A program made the translations under genes and the position numbers. 64,000 nucleotides of DNA from assembly GCF_028389875.1 (NCBI RefSeq), contig NC_084666.1:26754308-26818307 (forward strand), read 5' to 3'. The DNA is from Rhea pennata (lineage: Eukaryota; Chordata; Aves; Rheiformes; Rheidae). The notes under the pieces were generated by a model. That model had not been told where the DNA came from and did no database searches. It saw nothing but the letters and a program-made list of their open reading frames with translations. Shown here in pieces: positions 1 to 12,500 of the stretch. Position 1 is the stretch's first letter. Each line of letters opens with the position of its first letter.

Positions 1-430
1 GCCCCCGCCGCGGCTCCTCCCCTCCGCCGCGGGTGGGTGGCTTTCTGTGTCGGTTTGCACCCCCCCCCAAAAAAAAAAAAAAAAAAAAAATCTCCCAGCC
101 GCCCCCAAATCCCTCTGCCTCCCTTACGCTGTCGCGGCGGGCGGCGTTTGCAGAGTTTTACGGCGGGAAGGAGGGTAGTCGGGCAAAAAGTAGCATCCAG
201 CAGGATGCGTGTGACAGCATTTTTCACCGTCGGCACTGCCCCGGCATGTCTTTCCCAAAAGGAAAGGGGAAGGAATTTAACCGGGGGCATGAAAGAAACC
301 GGTGTTCAGCCGGCCTGGCGGTGCAAATCTAGCAGGCCTCGCGGGGCGCAAACGTCCTGCTGCCTCGCTGGGGCACATCCCGCCGGGGTCCTGATTCTCG
401 ACGCACCACAGCACAGGCTTAATGTGCTCT
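1..430. promoter_or_regulatory. CpG-rich block, probable promoter/5' region of a gene beyond the left edge
   Basis: The first ~430 bases are clearly richer in G+C and in CpG than the AT-rich sequence that follows. The CpGs are dense at 1-35, 130-185 and 330-405. Such a block in a vertebrate genome usually marks a promoter or first exon. No open frame in it resembles a known protein. In mammals and birds KCTD8 lies downstream of YIPF7 on the same strand, so its 5' end would be expected at lower coordinates than YIPF7 and read leftwards out of this window. Assigning the block to KCTD8 rests on that gene order alone. A plus-strand or bidirectional transcript is equally allowed by the sequence. 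Confidence 0.5.
60..90. repeat. C9/A22 homopolymer junction
   Basis: Nine consecutive C (60-68) are followed directly by 22 consecutive A (69-90) inside the CpG-rich block. Length is likely polymorphic and prone to sequencing error. Open frames crossing it (poly-Pro then poly-Lys) are artefacts of the homopolymer. Confidence 0.9.
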
Positions 431-1086
431 CCAGCTCGGCTGTGCAATCCGGGTGATTCAGAGCGGAGAAGAAAGTCAGCTGCTGTTAGGGTCCAGATGC
501 CAAACACAGATTTCAATTTGGTACACGTTGCCATCTGGATTGTTGGCACTGTAACAACTAAATTTGTTTTAAACAGTAGACTTTTAAAATTGTTATTTAT
601 TTACTTTTTAGTGGGAGCCAAACTCACCTGCATCCAGGTTTCTGATGCATGTACTATCAATCTGTCTTGCTGAAATATAAATTTGAGCACAGATTTGTGC
701 CTATGAATTGAAAGAGATACATACTCCTGCTCATAGAAGCTTAGGCCTAAAACTGGTTGGATTTCTCTGACTACTAGTGCCAGATGTAAGCGTCACTCTG
801 CTGTGCTGCACAGTTCATGGATGGAAACACTTTAGATTTGTTTTTTATTATCCCTTAAAAATTAAGTATGCAAGCCTTAATTGTGCCAAGGAGGCAACTT
901 GTTCTTCATTTAAAGTGACCATTTCAGGTCCGGGTATAAATGACATCAGTTCACAATTGCAATACTGTTGGCATTTTTTACCTCCTCACTAGTGTGTGGG
1001 GATCAAGAAGAGTGGGTTTCCTTCATGAGCATTAGACATCCAAAGCTTAGTCATGTTCTTTAAATTACTTTTTATTCTTAATGCAG

Positions 1087-1155
1087 AAACAGACATCTCT
1101 ACAGCACTTCATCCCACCAATCTTCGAGACCTCTTTCAAGATGAGATGAACCAAG
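1087..1155 (+). other. weak candidate 69-nt internal exon, unidentified
   Basis: A pyrimidine-rich tract ending in AG at 1085-1086 is followed by 69 bases and a possible donor GTAGTA at 1156. One frame is open across it and symmetrical (2 nt + 22 codons + 1 nt). It would encode TDISTALHPTNL followed by RDLFQDEMNQ. The composition looks protein-like, but I recognise no family, cannot find partner exons, and a 69-nt open frame is expected by chance. It lies 660 bp from the CpG-rich left end, so an exon of a transcript starting there is possible. Confidence 0.18.
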
Positions 1156-4100
1156 GTAGTACCTTTGTCTCTCCATCAGCTATGTTTAGGGAGAACTCCT
1201 ATCTTTTACATGCCTAAAGGCTAGGTGTGGTGATTCCCTCCCTCCCCCTCCATCCACTCCATGTAGAAGCATTGGAAAAACTTGAGTGAAGACTTATAGA
1301 TCGGTTATATTCCAAACACAAGAAATATGTGGGAGTAAAGGTTTTGTAACAGAGTGCAAAAGCAGCTGAAAATATTTCTGCAGTGCCTGACTTCTTGACC
1401 ACTTACTGGAGTATGAAAACTGATGAAACAGGGATGATTGCAAGAAACTAAGCAAAATTCTTTCTCTTTCCATGGTTATTTTGTTTGACATGCTTTTGGA
1501 AGTCAGAAAAATCACCATTCAAAGTGCTGGGCATCAAGAAAGCGAGGTGTCATTGTTTATTGAATATTTTTTCATATATTTCTTAAGGCTTAAATCCTTA
1601 AGGTATGAGAAAAGATGGTTTTCATTGTCTTGGTCTTTCCTGTAGGTGATTTTTTTTCCCCTGAGAATTCAGTTGAAACATTTTTGCTGATTTCTAGAAC
1701 AGGTTTCACATCCACCCTCTTCTGTGTAATACGGAGTAGATAGTTGGTCCATGTCTAAGACAACTCAGGCCAGAACAGCACGTGGCTGTGACCCTGCAGC
1801 ACTGCAGTGATGGGTGGTGCTCAGCTGCTACAGCACTCATCCTTCTCCCTGCCCCTGCAGACTGCAGACCTATTTGTGCCAAGTACAGTGCCATTAGCAA
1901 GGAAAGAATTGCATTTCTTTCTCATCTCCGAAAACAAATGGCTTCTGCCATTTGTTAAACTTACTCTCTAGTAACTTGTAAGGATATGTAACATGAAAAA
2001 CATTAGAGTGGGACCATTACCACACAGGATGACCCAAGTTTGGCAGGTTGCATGGAAGTCATGTATAAAATAAGTGTTATCATATAACTCAGGGAAAGAG
2101 GAAATTTTGTCTCTGGATTATCCAGGAAAGAAGGGAGAATCAATGCTTTGTTCTTGGCTCATCAGCCATGGCCTGAAGCACTTGAAAAATCCTTATACCT
2201 AATGCTTGCAGTTGCTCCTGTATTGAACTCATCTGTGCTGCTCATTATTTGGTCAACTCAAGGTTTCCTCTGTGAATAAGCACACAGTAGGCCCAGCGAT
2301 GTCTCTATCTGAGTCAATGACCAAAGCTTATATAAATCCCAAGGGTAATTTTTTTTCATGAGAATAGGACAGAAAGAACGTATTTGTGCTCTGCGGAGTA
2401 AGAAGCATCTTGGCTTGCAGATGTGTGGCAGAGCAGGGCCCCATAGGGCCATTTGACTGACATCTGATGCCAGTTCAACAAAAACAACTAAACATATAAG
2501 TACATAAGTAAATATTCTTATGCTTTGAATATGCAAGGATGTCTGTATGATGTTTAAAGTAGAGAAAAAAAAATAAATGTCAATTTGCCATGATATTTCC
2601 TTATTCTTGGGAGTGTTTTATGGCAGGGCTCAAGACCTCATGTAAGGATTTCTTTGAAAGATTCCCTAGCCCTGGCCTTAGGAAAAATGCACCAGTGCAA
2701 GCAGCAGGCAGCGGCAACACCCCATCAGGAACCAGGCGGACAGGAGGGACAGGCAGGCCATGCTGAAAAAACTTCTTTTCACTCTAATCGTTCCTGCCCT
2801 GGAGTTATTCAGGGTGCTGGCCTGACGGAGGCTGTATAATCTCGACCTGAGAGGATCATGTCGAGGGAGGGCAAAATGACAGAAAGGAGGATGGGAAAGC
2901 CCAGATCATCCTTACGACAAACACAGAGATTAAAGTGTGTATTTAATGCTACTCAGACTGTCCAGTTTTGAAATGGAAATTCATGTATCGGGAACAAGTA
3001 AGTTTACTGGGCTTATTGTTCAGTCTAGTTTTGAACTGAAACCCCCCTGAAAAGGTAGCATTTTCACATTTTTAAAATGTTGCAGTAATCTCTACTGCAT
3101 AATTGTATTTGAGTAAACACAATTAAGTAAACACTTAGGGTTCTTGAAGAGAGGGATGGAGGTGAGTTTCCTTCACAAAAATGACCTGTTCCCAAACTTA
3201 GGACAACTATTTTAAAGTTATACTTTAACATAAAAATGAAAATATGTTCACTGTTTCAATCCAAGGTGGTTCCTGCCACTACGTTCTTATTTTTAGCATA
3301 GTTAAATAACATAAAACAAAGGCTACCCAACCAATTTTCAAGTTAAATTGTAAAATATATCTTATTCCCCTCCTGAAAATGAACAACAAAGCAGAGGAAA
3401 ACTTATAGAAGAGCAAACACTGAAATTGGACACTTGTTCAGAGGTTCTTGGAAAGAGAATTATGGAAACTCTGTAATTCTCATAAATGAACAGAATAGAC
3501 CAACTTTTTTTAAGTAAGGAAACTCTGCCAGACTCCTGTGGGGTCAAAGGAAATTGTTCCTCTATCCTGAATTGCAGGATCAGGCAGGAAGAGTAGTTTA
3601 TCACACAGGAAAAGTTGCTGATGGCTACTGTGAGTAGGTCTGTAATAATTACAGAAATCACCTGATAAGCATTTACGGTGATTATGTTGTCTTTCAAAAA
3701 ACTCATCATCCCCCAAAATGACATCAAAATTGGAGACAAGTCTGTGACAAACTGCCAGCAGAAACATACTTGTAACTCTACTCTACTTTGGTTCAATAAG
3801 CCCTAAAAGCCTTGACCACTTTCATGATTCCCTCCTCCTTTTTGTTGTCAACTTCTGACATTTTTTCGAGTTTTAATATTTTGTATTGAGAACTCGCAGA
3901 TCCTTCTTGTTCTTTTACATCTTATTCTTATCCATTCTCATTCCAAAGAAATGGCTTTCCTAAAGACTCTAAGCTGATCAGTTTTCCATCCTCCTAACAG
4001 TAGTCATTTCAATATATTTAAAACATTTGCCTTAAACACGTGTTCCTTATTAACTCTCCTCCATGCTACATATTCCTTCTAGTTGCCAAATTCATCTATT

Positions 4101-6004
4101 TTAAGATTTTTTTTCACTTTTTATTTAGTTTTAAAGATATTTTTATTTAATCTGTATTATTCCAAACAATTGGAACTTCATCCTGTAAAAATTCAGGAAT
4201 ATGTTTATTTATGTGATTAATGCTTGGAGTTCAATGGAAGCATTCGTATGCTTAGAGTTAGTGCTATGGGAATTTGTACGTTCAGGACCTGAACGACATT
4301 GCAAGTGTACTCGACATTCCTACATTTAGATTAGTATTATAGATTGTTTATTTGCACTGCTGGAACTGAAATGTGAAGAAACTAATCTGCACACTTGATG
4401 CTGGGAATATGGGAACTTTCTTCCCCTACAGTCCATAGTAATTGATTGTTCTAATGTAAGTTACATTTGGAACTAGTAGTTACTAGTGTTTCTACGTAGA
4501 GATTATGCATTCTCAGGAAAAAAGCTTTAGTAGAAAGTTTTCACAGCCAAATTAATCAAGAATTCAGCAAGTTTCGCTACTCAGGCACTGGAAGTTTCGG
4601 TCACTAACAGCTAGTGTGTCCATTTTTCAAAAATATTTACAAAGGTTCCTTTTGTTAAGTCAGCTGTCTCATACTGTGGCTGAGCTCATTTGTTTGAATT
4701 ATTCACTACAACAGCTGCGTTAGTTTTTACCTGATGAGTTCTTAGGGTCCAGAGTCATTTACAGAAGTTAAAATAAAGCCTGTTCCTCTATACTGTAGCT
4801 GTTGGAAGTATTCCCTATACTCTACTACAATACCAAAGCAAAAAAATGAAAGAACAACCCCATGAATTATAAGTCAGTTTAGCTTAATTAACATCTTTTA
4901 TATTATTTTATCCAAAAATACATGAGGGAATAGTATATTTTATATTATTTTATTTGTTACATGAAGAATGCAAGATTTCTGTTCTTTCATTAAGATTAAA
5001 ATACAAAAGAAAAAAAGTATAGAGCTCAGAAATAAAATTCCCAAAGTACTTAGGCTCATGGTTCCTTTTCAGAACAGAAATGTGTCTTCTGTGTGAATTT
5101 ACATTGATGTGTATCTAACTAAATCCTAACTCACTGTAGCAAACTCTACATTTGGCATAGTCTGCATATAAACACCTCCACAGCAAGAATGAGTTAGTTC
5201 ATTTTTAATTATCCATAATAGTGTGAACAATTATGAAAGTGTGACGTGAGTAAAACAATGACATTTTTTCCTCTATTTTCTCAGTATTTAGGCAGTAGGC
5301 AGTATTTAGCACTTGAATCTACTACTCTTTTTCTTTATTTCTTTCATTTATCTTTTTAAAAAATGCCCTTTAAACATTAATCAATGTGAAATTATCTGCA
5401 AAAAAATACTGCTTATAGATGTTCCATTCAACTGCTCTTTTCTTTCTTATTTTGAAGCAGCAAATTCCCAAAGCCGATTAAAATGAATAGCCTGATGGAA
5501 CAAACATATATCCCATACCACATTGTTTCCTTATAATGAAGTTAGGTTATATTTCATTAACACCTCATGCTTGAATATTAACTATATACTACGGTCACTT
5601 ACTATAGCAAGAGATTTTATGTAGCACCATTTTACTGTCACCAGTATAGGAATCCTCTTGCTGCAACTCCCTTAGGAAGCTTGGTTCAATCAAATCCAGA
5701 AATACCAGGTTCTGCTAGTGCACAGGTATTGTGATATAGCCTTGTGCTGGAGCAGCTATAGTCTGACCGTAACTGTTTTGTCAATAAAGGTTTTGATTTT
5801 TCTAGTTTTGATAGATTTTACATAAACAGAGCTCCTTTGCCGTCAGCTTGCTTTTGTGATATTCAGGAATTCTCTAAGTAGGCACTTAAAGTCTGAGTAG
5901 ATATATGTCTACAGGTGAGCACATCCAGGCTGGCATGGTTCATTTCAGGAAATCTCTACAGTGGTACAAATCATGGCTTCACTAAACGCCATATAGATTT
6001 TTCC

Positions 6005-6052
6005 AGTTTGCTGCTTATTTAAATGGACAGTTTGCTGCATATTTAAATGGAC
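6005..6052. repeat. 2 x 24 bp tandem duplication
   Basis: Copies 6005-6028 and 6029-6052 are adjacent and differ at one base (T to A at the eleventh position). The unit begins AGTTTGCTGC and ends TTTAAATGGAC. This is consistent with local slippage. Confidence 0.9.
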
Positions 6053-7383
6053 AATCATAACGATCTTTTCCTTCTTTATTAAGTAAGGAAATATCAAAGG
6101 AAATGTAATACACAAAACTTTTTCAGCATAGGATTATGTACAAGTCTTTAAATGCACCAAACCTATACATGTTGTCATGTTTATGGTAATATAAGTATAG
6201 GTAATATTGCATATGCACAGCTATGTAAATGTATGTCCTCAAAATGCCAGTGACAACAGATTTGAATTTACTGATTTTTATGTTGATACTTCTGCTGAAC
6301 AGGTCAAAAATGAAGTCTCAGGCAATGCTCTGATATTGCAAAAAGCTTAAGGCTAGATCTCTAACAGGATTTGTAAGAACCTACCCTGAATGAAGTACCC
6401 AAATCCTGTTAGAATTAATATGCGTGAAGGGTCTAAACAGGAGGCAAGCACTTTGGCACTATTTTGGGTCTGGACGTGTAAAAACTTCTGCAAGCTTTGA
6501 AGAGCCCAATCGACTCTGATGAGAGTACTGATCAATGTAAGAGTATTCACATGCAATGCAGGATCAGGGATTATACTAACGAGTCTTTGCTTCTGTGACG
6601 GTTGTATTGATGTTTCATTAGTATGAAACAATATTTATATAAAGCATAAAATAATAATTCATAATGCTTTAGTGCTTACTGTTTACTCATTTCATTCTAT
6701 AAGAGACAGAATAGCATACTGAAATATGATTTTTTATTTGAAACTTCCACATATTTTTTCTTCTTTCTTTGTATACTTGATATTTTCCTCTAATGTCACG
6801 TTGAAAAACCAAATCAGAATATAAAGATAGAATGTCTTTGTGTGGTGGAAGGCTGCACTCACAAAAGCAAGCTGTGGAATGTATTATAATGATAAATTAA
6901 TGATAGCTTTAGAGTAAAAGAAAAATTCTGGAAGTGACAAGGCTCCATGGAATAGCACAGTAGGCTAACAAATACGAATGCAAAAATCAGTAATATCTAC
7001 TAATAACAGTGTTCATTTGATTTTAAAGCCCACAAAATTGTTGTCACTATCAAAATAACATTAATAAAAGCAATGAAGGAAAAAGAACAAAGTAAAATGT
7101 GTAGTACTGGACTGCCCAAAGAAATTTAGAGATTGCTACCTCCCACTTCTAAGAAAATGATAAAAAGTAAAGTCAGGATTTTCACAGGTCTTAGGGAGAA
7201 TAGACAAAGGCACACATACAAATGCCCTTATGAGGCTGAGATAACAGCCTGAAAGGTATATTTCAGTCGCAGAGCTGTACCCTGTTTTTTTTCTTACTGT
7301 CATGTTGGTAGTTTAAAACTGTTCTATGCTATGATTGACAAACTTTTTTTTTTTTCTGTTAAGGAACAAATGTAGTTTAACAA

Positions 7384-7407
7384 GTGTGTGTATATATATA
7401 TATATAT
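7384..7407. repeat. (GT)n(TA)n microsatellite
   Basis: A short GT run (7384-7390) passes into an alternating TA run (7391-7407). It is a simple dinucleotide repeat with no gene nearby. Confidence 0.9.
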
Positions 7408-9528
7408 CTTCCTTATGTTATTAAAGTACTTGATGTAAAATGCTGTTGCTGACTTGTAAATAACTATTCGACTGTTACAAGAATTTTTACATTAAAATAG
7501 GCGATTATATTTCTATTAAAGACATTAAAAGTTACCCGACTGCTCTGTTTATTATGAATCATGTCTTTGATTCTTGCTAACCTTTTCTGATTTGATATAT
7601 TATGTGGGGGGAGGAAAATCTTCTAGAAATTATCCCAGTGCACTAGTAATTCATTTTATTTAATTATTTTTCTGCCTGAATTGTCATCTCTAGATCAACA
7701 ACATAGCATCTTACTGTCAGATGAACCTATTCAAATATGCCCAAATCTTTCCTAAATGTGGCCTCTCCAACAAACATGTACATAAAAATTAAAACAAAAA
7801 ACAGAGTAAATACTAACAGGGAAACGTACTTTTGTGGTGGCAGTGTGCTATATAAGAGATTAATGAAGAATTTATAGACATTAATATACAGTTATGTAAG
7901 TTCAATAATAAAAGGCTGTTAAAATACCTATATAAAAATGGAAAGAAGTCTAACAAAGTAGGTAGGAGAATGAGAGAGCTAGTGATATGAAGAAAAGGGG
8001 GATATTATGGGCATAACTTAAACATAGCTGGGAGATTACATTAACTAGGCTATTAACAATGCGGGATATAGGTTAGATGAAGCAAGCAGAAACGTGACAT
8101 GGGAAGTCTGTGAAATGGGAGGTCTGTACTTTCCTCAGTAGCAGCAGCATTTAGGAACAAAATCACTTCATCCCCTTTATTTGAGGGCAGAGAGCCTGGA
8201 GGAGGGTGAAAGATGTAACAGCAACTTGAACGAGCCCATAACTTCAATGCGGAGAGAAGTTTTGGGTTTCCTTCAAGATCCTCCGTTCTGTGCTATGAGA
8301 TGGCGATTTCTCAAAGCCTCTTAAAGCAGGCAGAAGCAGTGTCCAGCCACTGTAAACTCAGAGGTGCAGGGCTTCGGCGCAGACCTTGAGACAAGAAAAT
8401 GTTTCCTGATGTATCTGCAGTCTGCCAGCCCTCTCTAGCCAAAAGGAATAACGTCCTCGGTCAGGGGTGTCTGTGCTCTTTTCTCCCTTTCGTATGCCTT
8501 GCCACAGCAGATGTTCACGTAAGCATCAATTTGCTGGTTCTTTGAATGAAGAACAGTAGTGAACTGATAATTTCTAAAGCTGTGGTGTCATTATGGATTG
8601 AATTTGAATAGGTCTCAGAGAATAAACTAGTTACAGGAATATTCTATACTCCACCTTCTCTGAAAAGAACAGCTGGACTGTGAAATGACTGAGTAAATGA
8701 AAAGGCATATGAAAAGGTCAGGAAAGCCATAGGAGTAATGGGAGATTTTCTTAACTTGGTCATAATTTGAGAGAATTGAGTGAAAGAAATAAAGCTGAAG
8801 GCATATATGTGGGGATAGAACACAACTGCTATTTTCTACATAATAAATTTCAAAATACTTTGAGCACAAACACTTTGAGAATGGCAAAGCCCACAAATAC
8901 TGAAGTGTAGGGAAGAAGTAAGTACGGAGAACAATTCTGATGTTTTTATCAAGCTTATACCTGAGATTAAAAAGTATAGAAGTGAAAGACAGAGGTGTGC
9001 ACTGTTGTGCTGGTGTACTGTAGGGAATACAAAAGATATCAATAGAATTATTGAACATACTGAAGGTAATTGGTGCTGCAAGCAGGTAATAAATGTAATA
9101 CAAAAATCTATACATAAAATATGAATAAAGCATTAATACAGAATTAAGAGCATACCCACATAGTTTCTGACTTGACTAACAAAACTTGTATTCTAAATTA
9201 TATTCACATTGATTTTGATTCTATGAAGCACACCTTGTATTACAGATCATGAAATATTCCTGGTGTTGCTTGTTTTTCCATCTGCAAATTGGGAGCTCAA
9301 AGATCATGTTCCTAAAAACACAAAGCATTCAAATATTCAAGCTGATGTTTTTTAGACTTCATTTGTTTATTCTTTTGTGTGTATTGCAAAAGTGTGTTAC
9401 ATCTACAGTGTCAGCCTGTGCTCTGTCAGCACTTGGGGTCAGCAAAAGATAAGTGAGGTAAGGAGAATTACTGCTATTGGGTAATTTTGCTACATGGTAG
9501 GCCATACCTCCTTAAGAGGGCTGCAAAT

Positions 9529-9529
<1 letters not shown>

Positions 9530-9561
<32 letters not shown>
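9530..9561. repeat. A32 homopolymer
   Basis: Thirty-two consecutive A are followed by AGA-type triplets. This could be the tail of a retroposed transcript on the plus strand, but the preceding ~200 bases are not recognisable as a gene or SINE and no flanking target duplication was found. The simplest call is a homopolymer. Confidence 0.9.
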
Positions 9562-9563
<2 letters not shown>

Positions 9564-12500
9564 AGAAGATTAAAACCACCACCTTAACTGAATGTAAGTC
9601 ATTTCTTTCTCAGAGCAAGTGCAAATGGTCTACATTTGTCATCTTGGAGCTTTTTTATAATGTAAAATTATCAAGTAAGGTTCTCAGTTCTGTTGCAGTA
9701 TTTTTACACCACTTGGGTAACAAAGAGGTACAATAGCAACAACTGTGGGCAGCTATATTCAGCAGAGTCTGTTGGTGCTGTAGAGATTATCTAGACAATT
9801 CTTTGCTGCTCCCCTGTATTCTTCCAAGGATATGGTAAGTAGTTCTTCAAGGGTAGCGTAATTTAGAGTAGTCCAGAGGCTGCTTTAAATTGCACAATTG
9901 CCTAAAGTAACCTAAAACTAATCTTAGTTCTCCTGTACTTTGGTGTGTTGCAACAAGTTACTGCAAATACCCTTGTAACTGAATTGGAGAAGAAAGCAGA
10001 AAGAAACCTTGAGTATAATTCAGTTGGGTTAATTTTTCAGTGTGTGACCTGCATGAATACTTACACCTCTTTTTCTTGGTTTAATTCATATCTGCCAAGC
10101 TGATGACAAGATTTTGCTGGCACACACAGGAGCAACATCAAATTTTCAAACAAATACATCTTTTTTCATAGGTGCATGATAAAAAAAAGTGTGTTGTGCT
10201 AAAGCACAATATGATAAATGAATAAATTCTATTAATTTAACCTAGTGGGATTGCACTGGGTGTAAATCAGAGTAGAATTTGGTCAATGGGATCATGTTTA
10301 TATCCAGGAGAAAAAACACATCTTTTTCAGTGATGTTAAATGAGGGATGCGTGCAGCCAAACTTTGCATGTGTAGAAGGAATGTGGTCTCAACCAGATTA
10401 TTCATCCTGTGGGCACCATATTGTAACATAATTAGAACTCTACTGCGTCACTCATTGTAGAGTCTGATTTCAAATGAAGTCGAGAAGTTGGCCACTATCC
10501 ATGCATTTTTACTTTATTAAAAGAAAATTAGTTGATAGTGCCAAATTCGTGTTCATACTATCTGTGGTTGAGCATGTCCCACCTAGGAACACGTAACACT
10601 ACATTTTTAAAGTGTCGTGACCAAAGGATTGATAAATTTAAACTCTTCTTTTTGGAAAAAAGGTAAAGGTAGAACACCATTTTTGATCTTGAAAGTCCCT
10701 AGTTCAGTTTTCTCATGATTATGCTTAGCCTCATCACTGTTTTTTCAGTTACATTAATGGGTTCAGGACATAGAAGAGAACAGGCATTGACTGGAGACGG
10801 CTACTTTCCAAGAGTTATGATAAATTATATTGTAGACCAGGTGTATTGCTAAAAGAGCACTGCATAAAATACACTTTCATGCTGATGGAGAATAATACTT
10901 CCTAAAAAGTGAATTAAGACTTGGTTATTGGGAGGAATATTTCTAGGGAAGAAAGTGATTACTTTATAACTTAGAAGTCACCTTGGGAGAAAGCACCTCT
11001 GTGTGCCCATAAGCTGTAAGAATCATCATATGAAGACAGAAAAGGAGGATGCAGCAGTATAGGACGAAGGTATTGGTACAGAGATTTAGCTCTTAGAGTC
11101 TTAGAGAGTGAAGAAAGTGAATTAAATCCTGGCCTCCCCTAAATCAACTGCAAAACTCTCATTTACTTTAATAGGGTTTGGCCTAATAAACTTGTATCTT
11201 TAAACTAAACTTGAACTCTAATTTTTTTAAAACATGCATGCCTCTTCTAAGTAGACAAATTGATAGTTATTGTAGCACAGAACAATAATCTAAAGACTTT
11301 AACCCTGATATAAAATAACTTGCTTTCTTACCCTTGGCCTTTTTTAGACCAATGCTGGCTTGAGGGGATTTGTTACATTTGCATGAAATATCTGAGACAA
11401 AAAGCTCAATGAATCATGCAAAAAAGCAGTGCAAATGCTAGGAGGTGCAGAGAGAAAGATTGCCTGAGAATTAAGTAGAAGGGAAAATATCACCTGAAAC
11501 AAAAACCTCCAGCTCTATGAAAGTATACTCTAGAGACCCTAGGCAAAACTAATTTTAATTGCAGTTTTTCCTTGTCTTGACTTTATAGATGTTTACGTCT
11601 GATCTGTAGCTATAAATGAAGAAATCCTCCTATGTTAAGAGCCAGTACTGGGCCTATGTACTCCTTAAATCTCACTTAAACCTACTAAATTGAGTGTAAG
11701 TGAGACTATAAAATGCTATGCGCTGTTGTGAATAATGCCACAGAGCGCATTTTCAGTTTTTTGTAATCAGATTGGAATACAAGTCATTTTTTTAATTCAA
11801 ATGAGCAGCAAAATACTCTCACCCTGGTCCAACAATGCCCCGTTGTTTTGTCCTCACCTGCCTGCAGTAGGCAAATATTTCATTTCACATTCACTCGCCT
11901 TACTGCATAGGCTCGTCATACAGAGAGCTGTCTGAGTTAGGTTACATTTATATTCAAATAGCAAGTCATGATTCATTTTTTAAAAGATCCTTTGGTAGCA
12001 CTAAATAGCCTGATTAGAAATATATCATTATAGTACATTATGCCAACCAAATCTTTATGATCCAGCATTCAGACTGCCTTTAATGTTTATCTTCAGTGAC
12101 GTCCAGAAACGGAAACTGAAGCCAGGCATGGTCATGCCGAGAATGGAAATTTGAGGAGACTTTTTCAGATATAATAAACATACCCAGCTGGGAGCACAGC
12201 TGCTAGCTAAGGAGCCAAAGCTCTAGCTTCCTGCTACCTGGGAGGGTCTAATTAGAAAACTACCTAGGTTGGCTTTCAAAACTACAAATGCAGGGTTAGG
12301 ATTAATTTAGACATGGTCCGGAATGCTATCAGAATAAGGCATCTAAAACAGCATCATATCACTAAGCAGTAGGGGAAAATTTTATACAGTAATATAAATC
12401 CAAAGAGCTATTAAATGAAGCTAAAGTAATGTGCTTCCAGGGGTATTTAACTTGAAAATCCTAATTGACCCAGTTTGCCTGATCTCCTTTTACAAAGCCA

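Larger units (their letters stand above)
1156..9529. other. intergenic, AT-rich, no gene recognised
   Basis: No open frame here shows recognisable protein similarity or flanking splice signals. The longest minus-strand frames (3362-3796 and 8627-9133) have low-complexity, AT-driven composition. Somewhat more G+C-rich patches near 2650-2900 and 8080-8500 do not match any repeat family I know. Short repeats at 6005-6052 and 7384-7407 are listed separately. Confidence 0.6.

Noticed and set aside
1..549. KCTD8 coding sequence in the CpG-rich left end
   Set aside because: The minus-strand frames do not resemble the KCTD8 N-terminus or its BTB/T1 domain; only upstream sequence could be present.
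3362..3796. 144-codon minus-strand open frame, with an overlapping second frame
   Set aside because: No recognisable similarity; two frames are open in the same stretch, which points to local stop scarcity rather than coding.
8627..9133. 168-codon minus-strand open frame
   Set aside because: Composition is Tyr/Phe/Ile/Ser rich as expected from random AT-rich DNA. There are no domain, signal or splice features.
9290..9561. Possible processed pseudogene ending in the A32 tract
   Set aside because: No parent gene is recognisable upstream of the poly-A and no flanking target duplication is seen.
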